Shown: piece by piece, positions 22,861 through 28,117 of the stretch
Position numbering within the stretch: the stretch's first letter is position 1
How the letters are laid out: each line of letters begins with the position of its first letter
NCBI GenBank assembly: GCA_035570495.1
Contig: DATMLO010000144.1
Coordinates: forward strand, 1 to 28,117
DNA: 28,117 bases
DNA from: DATARH01 sp035570495
GTDB taxonomy: Bacteria; Pseudomonadota; Alphaproteobacteria; ATCC43930; CGMCC-115725
Reading direction: 5' to 3'
The notes under the pieces: generated by a model
The model's input: only the letters and a program-made list of their open reading frames with translations
The model's database searches: none
Told to the model about the DNA's origin: nothing
Program-made: the position numbers and the translations under genes

Positions 22861-23819
22861 GACGCTTCGTATGGCTCGTCGTAAATCGCGGTGTACACGA
22901 TTCCGTTGTCGTTGACATAGCCGCGATACATTCCACCGCAATTGAAAGGCAGCGCGAGCGAGCCGTCGCGGCCGACCGCGACAAGCCCGCCCGACCCGCC
23001 GGCCGCGCCAAGCTCGGCGACCACCGCGTCTGCCGCGTGGGCGAGACTCTGCCCGCCATGTGCGATCCGCGCGGCGATTTCATGCGCGGCCGCGTAGCGG
23101 ATGAAGAATTCGCCGTGCCCGGTCGCCGATACCGCGCAGGTCGCGTTGTCGGCGAAGGTTCCGGCGCCGATGATCGGGCTGTCGCCGACCCGGCCGGGCA
23201 GCTTGCCAGTCATCCCGCCGGTCGAAGTGGCCGCCGCGAGATTGCCCCCTTGGTCGCGCGCCACCGCCCCCACCGTGCCGTGGCGGCGTGCCTGGTCGGC
23301 ATCGACGCGGTCCGCGCGCTCCTGTTCGAGCGTCTCTGTAAGCGCCCGCCAGCGCGCTTCGGTGAAGAAATAATCCGGCTCAGCAAAAGCTAGCTCGGCC
23401 TCGCGGCAGAACGCCACCGCTCCCTCGCCGATCAGCAGGACATGCGGCGAGCGTTCCATGACCGCGCGCGCCGCGAGGATCGGGTTTTTTGGCCCGAAAA
23501 TCCCGGCGACGGCGCCAGCGCTTCGATCGCGCCCGTCCATCGCTGCCGCGTCCATCTCTTGGCCGCCGGCGCGGGTAAACACGGCGCCGCGCCCGGCGTT
23601 GAAGAACTCATTGTCTTCAAGCGCGCAGACCGCCGCCGTCACCGCGTCGAGCGCTTTGCCACCGCCGGCGAGGATGTCGCGACCGGCGGCGAGCGCGCGA
23701 GCGAGGCCGGCGCGATAAAGCGCTTCGCGCGCCGTGCTCATGTCGTCGCGCTTCAGCGTCCCCGCGCCGCCATGAAGGGCGAGGGCCCAGCCGTCGCCGT
23801 CACGTATCGTGCCTTGCAT
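22857..23819 (-). CDS. Isoaspartyl peptidase / L-asparaginase (Ntn hydrolase)
   Basis: A 320-residue plant-type asparaginase that self-cleaves before its catalytic Thr. N-terminal ALHGGAGTL (14-22), NAGRGAVFTRAGGQEMDAAAMDG (74-96), and the cleavage site RRHGTVGAVARD with nucleophile T182 are visible. TSTGGMTGKLPGRVGDSPIIGAGTFAD supplies the substrate-binding residues of the beta subunit. It hydrolyses isoaspartyl dipeptides and asparagine. There is no signal peptide. The ATG at 23819 follows GAGGGGGGAG. It is coupled by a 4-base overlap to the binding protein, a pairing that suggests uptake of an amino-acid amide or peptide. It is divergent from the MFS gene by 93 bases. Confidence 0.95.
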   Translation of the reverse strand: MQGTIRDGDGWALALHGGAGTLKRDDMSTAREALYRAGLARALAAGRDILAGGGKALDAVTAAVCALEDNEFFNAGRGAVFTRAGGQEMDAAAMDGRDRSAGAVAGIFGPKNPILAARAVMERSPHVLLIGEGAVAFCREAELAFAEPDYFFTEARWRALTETLEQERADRVDADQARRHGTVGAVARDQGGNLAAATSTGGMTGKLPGRVGDSPIIGAGTFADNATCAVSATGHGEFFIRYAAAHEIAARIAHGGQSLAHAADAVVAELGAAGGSGGLVAVGRDGSLALPFNCGGMYRGYVNDNGIVYTAIYDEPYEAS

Positions 23820-23912
23820 CTCCCCCCTCAGGCGCCCGACAACAAATGGGACGTCGATCTGCTCCCGGCAATCAACTTACCGCGATGATGGCTATCAGCG
23901 GTATGGTGGTGG

Positions 23913-25322
23913 ATGGCCGAAACGTCCTCGCCGCCCGCAGCGCCGTCCCTTGCCGAGCGGCCGGGCCTGGCGGTCGGCCACGGTTTCCGGCTGGTGATGC
24001 TCGGGCTTGGCATGTCGATCGTGCCGCTCGACACCGCCGTCAACATCAGCTTCCCGGACATCACCGGCAGTCTTGGTCTGCCGATCTCGATGATCCAGTG
24101 GGTCGTCATTTCCTACACGCTGACATACGCGGCGCTGATGCTGGCTTGCGGCCGCATTGGCGACATCTGGGGCCACGCGCGCGTCTTTCGCGCCGGTTTG
24201 GCGTGGAGCGTCGGCGCCTATCTCTTATGCGCGGCGGCGCCGGGGTTTGGTTGGCTGCTGTTTTTCCGTTTTCTACAAGGGATTGGCGCGGGGCTGGTGA
24301 TCAGCTGCGCGCCGGCGCTGGTTACCGGGCTTTACCCCGAGGAACGGCGCAGCCACGCGGTCGGCGTGTTCACGCTGATCTTTGCGTTGAGCTCGGCGAT
24401 GGGGCCGCTGATCGGCGGCGCGCTGGTGGCGCGCTGGGGCTGGCCAGCGGTCTTCTGGTTCCGCGCGCCGATCGCGCTGACCAGCCTCCTGTTCCTGCGC
24501 GGCTTGTCGCCGAGCGCGACGAGCGCCGGCGAACGCTTCGATATCGCCGGCGCGCTGCTTTTGGCGCTCGGGCTGACGCTGTTGTTGCTCGGGATCAATG
24601 CAGGCTCGCGGCTCGGATTGGGGTTCGAGATGGCGGCGCTGCTCGGCGCGGCGTTGCTGACGCTGGGCCTCTTCGCCTGGTGGGAGGGGCGCGCGGCGCG
24701 GCCGATGATCCGCATCGGTCTGTTCCGCGATCCGGGCTTCGCGCTGATCAACGCGGTCTACGTCCTGATGAATTTGGCGGTGTTCTCGGTGCTGTTGTTT
24801 GTGCCGTATTTCTTCGCGCGGTTTAGCGCGATGCCGCTCTGGCTGGCGGGAATTGTGCTGGCGTCGGGCTCGGCGGCGATGGCGTTGACCTCGCCGCTGG
24901 CGGGGCGGCTGATCGCGCGGGTCGCGGCCGAGAAGGTCGGCGCGCTCGGCATTTTGACGGTTGGCGGCGGGTTGTTCCTGATCGGGTTATGGCCGTCCGA
25001 CATTTTGCCCGGGACGATGGCGCTGATTTTGACGGTGCAGGGGATCGGCGTCGGGCTGTTTCAGGTTGCCTACACCGACATCGTGATCCGTTCGTCGCCG
25101 CTTGCCGATCGTGGTGTCGCCGGCAGCCTGTCGATCCTGACGCGCACCATGGGCACGGTGACGGGGGCAGCGCTGTTGACTTTGATCTTCAACCGCGCCG
25201 CGCATGGCGCGGCGAACGAGCCGACGGTGTTTCTTGGGGCGTTCGCGACCGTTTTCAGGACAGCCGGCCTCGCCGTCGCGGCGACCGCCGTGGCGATCCC
25301 GTGGTGGCGCCCGGCGCGCTAG
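23913..25322 (+). CDS. MFS transporter, DHA2/EmrB-like drug exporter family
   Basis: A 469-residue membrane protein with about 12-14 hydrophobic helices. Family marks are LDTAVNISFPDITGSLGL in the first helix region (D in the DHA2-type motif), motif A GRIGDIWGHARVFRAG between TM2 and TM3, RFLQGIGAG as motif B and GPLIGGALVARWGWPAVFW as the antiporter motif C. The length fits EmrB-like proton-driven exporters. There is no MFP partner gene nearby. The ATG at 23913 has only a weak GGTGG upstream. The stop TAG shares CTAG with the stop of the convergent receiver-like gene, so the two genes overlap by four bases. Confidence 0.93.
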   Translation: MAETSSPPAAPSLAERPGLAVGHGFRLVMLGLGMSIVPLDTAVNISFPDITGSLGLPISMIQWVVISYTLTYAALMLACGRIGDIWGHARVFRAGLAWSVGAYLLCAAAPGFGWLLFFRFLQGIGAGLVISCAPALVTGLYPEERRSHAVGVFTLIFALSSAMGPLIGGALVARWGWPAVFWFRAPIALTSLLFLRGLSPSATSAGERFDIAGALLLALGLTLLLLGINAGSRLGLGFEMAALLGAALLTLGLFAWWEGRAARPMIRIGLFRDPGFALINAVYVLMNLAVFSVLLFVPYFFARFSAMPLWLAGIVLASGSAAMALTSPLAGRLIARVAAEKVGALGILTVGGGLFLIGLWPSDILPGTMALILTVQGIGVGLFQVAYTDIVIRSSPLADRGVAGSLSILTRTMGTVTGAALLTLIFNRAAHGAANEPTVFLGAFATVFRTAGLAVAATAVAIPWWRPAR

Positions 25323-25606
25323 CGGGGCTGCGCCAACCGCCGCCGCACCGCGGCGAGCAGCTGGCTCGCGGTAAAGGGTATCGCCACACCATACTCGCCG
25401 ATCGCCAGCACGCGCGCTGCGGCATGACGCCGGCGGATGCCGGCCTCGCTCGTCCCCGCAAGATCAGCGACGACGAGCTCGAGCAAAGCGGGCATCGCTT
25501 CTTCCACGTCGGCGGCTTCGCTCACGCTGAACCCCGCCGGTTCCAGAGCGCGCCGCGCGGCGAGGCGCACCGCGGTATCGTGGTGGATGATAAGGATCGC
25601 GACCAT
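25319..25606 (-). CDS. Degenerate receiver-domain protein
   Basis: A 95-residue protein with the outline of a CheY-like receiver (AILIIHHDTAVRLAARRAL, GFSVSEAADVEEA, ELVVADLAG, IPFTASQLLAAVRRRL). The acidic pocket is changed: the first strand ends H8-H9-D10 instead of D-D, and the conserved Lys before PF is Ile (I76). D48 remains at the phosphoacceptor position. The segment between D48 and the C-terminal helix is also short. It is therefore probably a pseudo-receiver not using normal phosphotransfer. The ATG at 25606 fits the domain start; a GTG at 25657 would add 17 residues. It lies downstream of two intact regulators on the same strand, separated by 184 bases. Confidence 0.65.
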   Translation of the reverse strand: MVAILIIHHDTAVRLAARRALEPAGFSVSEAADVEEAMPALLELVVADLAGTSEAGIRRRHAAARVLAIGEYGVAIPFTASQLLAAVRRRLAQPR

Positions 25607-25790
25607 CGGCGCGACCGTAGCGGGCCTTTGCGCGCCGCACACCGCACGACCCCCCACCCGAAGCGCTGCCGATTAGACCTTTGGTATGGGGTGCTGTCGT
25701 ATTTTTCGGTGGCTTCCTGTCAGTCGTCGTCATCCACGGGCTTGACCGGGGATCTAGATGGCCGGATTAGGCACGCCATGACGCCAATGG

Positions 25791-26159
25791 CTAAGCCGCC
25801 AGACAGCGCCTGACGCTCGCCAACAGGGCCGCCGGTTCGAATGGCTTTTTGAGGCTGTTGTCGGCGCCGAGCAGCTCGGCGATACGCAACACCTCGCCCG
25901 CGGCGAAACTGCCGCCGCCGGTGATCGCCAGAATGCGCGCCTCGGGGTTGGCCTCGCGCAATTCGAGGATGGTCGCCATGCCCTCCTTGCCGGGCATCAG
26001 GATGTCGACGATGACGAGGTCGGGGTTTAGCTCGCCAAACCGGCTGATCCCCGTTTGCGCATCGCCCGCGGTGGTGACCGCGTAACCGTCGTGATGGAGG
26101 ATTCCCTCGACGACATTGCAGAACACGGGGTCGTCGTCGATCACCAGAACCGAGTTCAT
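25791..26159 (-). CDS. CheY-like single-domain response regulator
   Basis: A 122-residue receiver domain with no output domain. The acidic residues D8-D10 (VIDDDP), phosphoacceptor D52 in VIVDILMPGKEG, T80 in LAITGGG and the conserved Lys in SLKKPF (104/105) are all present, so it should be phosphorylatable. The length is that of a bare receiver. The ATG at 26159 has GGAGG at 8 bases; an alternative ATG at 26186 would overlap the stop of the upstream NarL-type gene (ATGA) and add nine residues. Either way the two regulators are co-transcribed. No histidine kinase is in the window, so its partner and output are unknown. Confidence 0.9.
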   Translation of the reverse strand: MNSVLVIDDDPVFCNVVEGILHHDGYAVTTAGDAQTGISRFGELNPDLVIVDILMPGKEGMATILELREANPEARILAITGGGSFAAGEVLRIAELLGADNSLKKPFEPAALLASVRRCLAA

Positions 26160-26182
26160 TAGCCGAGCCTCCGAGGTCGAGT

Positions 26183-26809
26183 TCATATTCCGCTCATCCC
26201 TTGCAGCATCGCGATGCGAACCGCGTCCGAGCGGTTGCGCGCCCCCATCTTCTTGAAGGCGCTGTTGAGATGCAGTTTGACGGTGATCTCCGAGATCGCC
26301 AGCCGCTCGGCGATCTCGCGATTGGGTGAGCCGCGCACCAGATGCTCAATGCAATCCAATTCGCGCGGCGTCAGATTGTCGAAAGATTGGCGCGCCGCAT
26401 GGCGGCCGGGCAGGGCATTGACCACCGAACGCGGCACATAGGTCTCGCCCGCAGCCATCAACCGCAGCGCGGTCAACAGCGCGGTGCCGCGCAAATTCTT
26501 CATGATGACGCCGGCGGCGCCGCGCTCCAGCGCGCGCTCGGCCTCGTCGGCGTCCATCGCGCCCGACAAGATCGCCACCGGCGTGCCGGGCAAGGCCTCC
26601 TTGACCTCATCAAGCCCGGCGAGACCTTTCATTCCGGGCATCCGGTAGTCGAGGATGATGAGATCAAAAGTGTTGTCGCCGGCCAGCCTTTCGCGGACCT
26701 GCTGGAGATCCGACGCCTCGATGCAGACGATGTCCGCCGCCGCCCGCATCAGATAGCTGGCGATCGCCTCGCGTACCAGATGATGATCGTCGGCGAGCAA
26801 TATTCTCAT
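26183..26809 (-). CDS. NarL/FixJ-type response regulator (LuxR HTH)
   Basis: A 208-residue two-domain regulator. The receiver starts at MRILLADDHH (D7, D8), with phosphoacceptor D54 in LDYRMPGM, S82 and K104 in IMKN. A linker leads to a LuxR-type HTH at about 146-205: LTPRELDCIEHLVRGSPNREIAERLAISEITVKLHLNSAFKKMGARNRSDAV, with the family's TPRE and NREIA helices. Phosphorylation should drive dimerisation and DNA binding. The ATG at 26809 fits the receiver start; a TTG at 26878 would add a 23-residue tail with no match. It is the first gene of a unit with the CheY-like protein. Its kinase is not in the window. Confidence 0.95.
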   Translation of the reverse strand: MRILLADDHHLVREAIASYLMRAAADIVCIEASDLQQVRERLAGDNTFDLIILDYRMPGMKGLAGLDEVKEALPGTPVAILSGAMDADEAERALERGAAGVIMKNLRGTALLTALRLMAAGETYVPRSVVNALPGRHAARQSFDNLTPRELDCIEHLVRGSPNREIAERLAISEITVKLHLNSAFKKMGARNRSDAVRIAMLQGMSGI

Positions 26810-26958
26810 GCGACATCCGCCGCGGGGATCGATCCGCACTAGGCCGCGCTCGCGGCCCGGTGGCTGGACGATAGGCAAACTAGGTTAATAAGTTGCAAAG
26901 AGCGGCCCCCGCGGCGCGCTCAGACGGATAACTAAATCTTCAGTGATTCATTCTAAGG

Positions 26959-27252
26959 ATGAAAAATACTCGTTTTAGATGTTTTAGAGACTCATGTAGT
27001 GAGCGACGCGGATGTGATCGCGCTGTCTCTGGCGGCGCGACCCCCGAGTTCCGGCAATTCCGAAGTGCGGCCCGGCCCGCGCTTCGAGGACCGCTTGCGC
27101 CACGCCCAGAAGATGGAGGCGACGAAACGGGTGCAACGGCCATCGAGTATGGCTTGATAGCAGCGCTGATCGCCGTCGCTGCGGTCGTGGTGATGGGCCA
27201 GGTCGGGACGAACCTTTCTTCAACATTCGGCACGATCGCCAGCAATCTGTAA
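26959..27252 (+). CDS. Flp/Fap-type pilin with an abnormally long leader
   Basis: A 97-residue prepilin. The mature part starts at the G58/A59 prepilin-peptidase site and reads ATAIEYGLIAALIAVAAVV, with E63 at +5 and Y64, then GTNLSSTFGTIASNL; this is typical of Flp pilins of tight-adherence pili, processed by a TadV/CpaA-type peptidase. Normal leaders are about 15-25 residues. Here 58 residues precede the cleavage site. They begin MKNTRFRCFRD, which looks like a normal leader start, and end DETG, like a normal leader end. The 44 codons between (26992-27123) look inserted in frame and hold a hairpin. AAGG lies directly against the ATG, a poor ribosome-binding arrangement. No tad genes are nearby. 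Confidence 0.8.
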   Translation: MKNTRFRCFRDSCSERRGCDRAVSGGATPEFRQFRSAARPALRGPLAPRPEDGGDETGATAIEYGLIAALIAVAAVVVMGQVGTNLSSTFGTIASNL

Positions 27253-27308
27253 CGTAACCGAAGTAAAATCCGCGTCATGGCAGATCGCCACTGGCGCCAT
27301 GTCCTTGA

Positions 27309-27325
27309 GCGCCGCCTTGCGGCGC
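27309..27325. terminator. Hairpin downstream of the pilin gene
   Basis: GCGCCGC-CTT-GCGGCGC forms a perfect 7-base stem with a 3-base loop, 57 bases after the pilin stop and before the next start. It has no T-tract, so intrinsic termination is uncertain; it may also lie in the leader of the next mRNA. Confidence 0.35.
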
Positions 27326-27385
27326 GGTACGGCGTCATCGCGTTTATCCATCGGTACTGACAGCGCGGGACGCGTGCCGCTCGAT

Positions 27386-28117
27386 ATGACTGATTCCATT
27401 TCCGCGCCGCGGCTTGGCGACATGCTACGTCGTGCCGCTATTCGCCTTGTCGCCTCCCCCCGCGTCAGCCTCTTGCTCAAGCTCGGCATTTCCGTCGGGC
27501 TGATCGTATTTGTGTGCCGCCATATCGACATGCCGACCCTGATCGAGCGGATCGGCAGCCAGTCGACGGGGTGGCTGGTTGCAACGGTGCTGCTCGGTCT
27601 GTTTCAGATCGGGCTTCTGAGCCTGCGCTGGCAGCAGATTCTGAAGGCGTTAGGCGGTGAAAATGGCATCGTCTCGGCGCTAGCGGTGACCTTTATGGGC
27701 TGCTTTTTCGGCGCCTTTCTGTTCGGCGCCACGGGCGGCGATGTTGCTCGTGCCGTACTGGCGCCGACGCACACGGTCGGGCGCCGGGTCGTTGCGCATT
27801 CGGTGCTGTTCGAACGGTTGGCGAGCGTTGTCGGCTTGGGGCTGGCGGCGGCGCCGCTCGTTCTGCTCGACGCGGCGCCGTTGGCGCGCAGCGCGCCGGT
27901 CGGCGGAACGCTGGCCGTCGTTCCGCTGGCGTTGGTCGCGATGGTGGTGCTTGCCCGGCTGGCGCAACGCTTTGAGGGGCGCGGCGGTGCATTGTTCTTT
28001 CCGTTGCGCGAGCTCGACCAGAGCTGGCGCCGGCTGTTGCGGCGCTGGCCGCGCTTTGCGCTGGCGATCGTCATCGCCGCGATCGGCCAGGGCCTGGTGG
28101 CGGTCGAGGCTTGGTGT
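27386..28117 (+). CDS. Flippase-like membrane protein (LPG synthase TM family), 5' part
   Basis: The first 244 codons of a membrane protein that leaves the window at the right edge. Hydrophobic helices are visible near 27-44, 62-80, 97-115 and 145-165, with further segments after. The family signature is present: the SLRWQQILKALG segment (about 79-90), FFGAFLFGATGGDVARAV (about 106-123) with the conserved GGDxxR, and FERLASVVGL (about 140-149). This matches the lysylphosphatidylglycerol synthase TM region / UPF0104 (AglD-like) family, linked to lipid or lipid-linked-sugar flipping. The start is uncertain: ATG at 27386 lacks a ribosome-binding site; GTG at 27374 follows GGGA and is an alternative. 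Confidence 0.85.
   Translation, partial: MTDSISAPRLGDMLRRAAIRLVASPRVSLLLKLGISVGLIVFVCRHIDMPTLIERIGSQSTGWLVATVLLGLFQIGLLSLRWQQILKALGGENGIVSALAVTFMGCFFGAFLFGATGGDVARAVLAPTHTVGRRVVAHSVLFERLASVVGLGLAAAPLVLLDAAPLARSAPVGGTLAVVPLALVAMVVLARLAQRFEGRGGALFFPLRELDQSWRRLLRRWPRFALAIVIAAIGQGLVAVEAWC

Noticed and set aside
27277..27360. 27-codon frame between the pilin and the flippase-like gene
   Set aside because: No ribosome-binding site, basic composition, and it contains the hairpin at 27309-27325.
1..28117. CRISPR array or restriction/defence island
   Set aside because: No regularly spaced repeats, Cas, methylase/nuclease or toxin-antitoxin pairs were seen; the only clear mobile element is the tRNA-integrated one at the left edge.

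Overview
The window is high-GC bacterial chromosome. Gene content and style suggest an alphaproteobacterium of the Hyphomicrobiales/Rhodospirillales type: two LLM-class flavin oxidoreductases, a CaiB-type CoA-transferase, a beta-class GST, a Flp pilin, orphan response regulators, dense short operons and large GC-rich intergenic palindromes. The lineage is inferred from style only; no 16S or other marker gene is present.

Left edge (1-3334): the right-hand end of an integrated element. A tyrosine recombinase lies next to a 49-base 3' fragment of a tRNA-Arg(CCG) gene, read as the attachment site, so the rest of the element lies off the left side. Upstream of the integrase are an excisionase-like HTH protein, an unrecognised 292-residue protein with a Cys cluster and HUH-like features, and the first 29 codons of a gene running off the edge.

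3340-7200 (minus): an NtaA/DszA-type monooxygenase, a small Cys-containing periplasmic protein, a protein with a metalloprotein-like SHEVIEALVDP motif, and a D-Ala-D-Ala-ligase-like ATP-grasp enzyme with an altered acceptor-side motif. Divergent from the ligase by only 32 bp are an alpha/beta hydrolase and, overlapping it by ATGA, a MurF-like ligase whose UDP-binding domain is replaced by membrane segments. These three genes look like a non-canonical peptide-ligation module and are the most interesting system here.

9616-15740 (mostly minus): a convergent palindromic repeat and hairpin, then a CoA-transferase / GST / methyltransferase operon, a lower-GC methyltransferase preceded by a 15-codon leader, and a TauE/SafE exporter followed by an M20 amidohydrolase.

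15858-25322: a ThDP-dependent enzyme, a lipoprotein with a lysozyme-like domain, an LLM oxidoreductase, a complex palindromic repeat, an alpha/beta hydrolase, a 42-codon membrane micro-ORF, and a crotonase-fold protein carrying the whole catalytic set of 6-oxocamphor hydrolase at the same residue numbers. An orphan substrate-binding protein coupled to an isoaspartyl peptidase and a DHA2-type MFS exporter follow. The oxidoreductase, hydrolase, diketone-hydrolase-like protein and binding protein may form a catabolic locus, but no substrate can be read from sequence.

25319-28117: a degenerate receiver, a CheY-like receiver and a NarL-type regulator with no kinase nearby; a Flp pilin whose leader carries an apparent in-frame 132-bp hairpin-bearing insert; and the first 244 codons of a flippase-like (LPG-synthase TM family) membrane protein running off the right edge.
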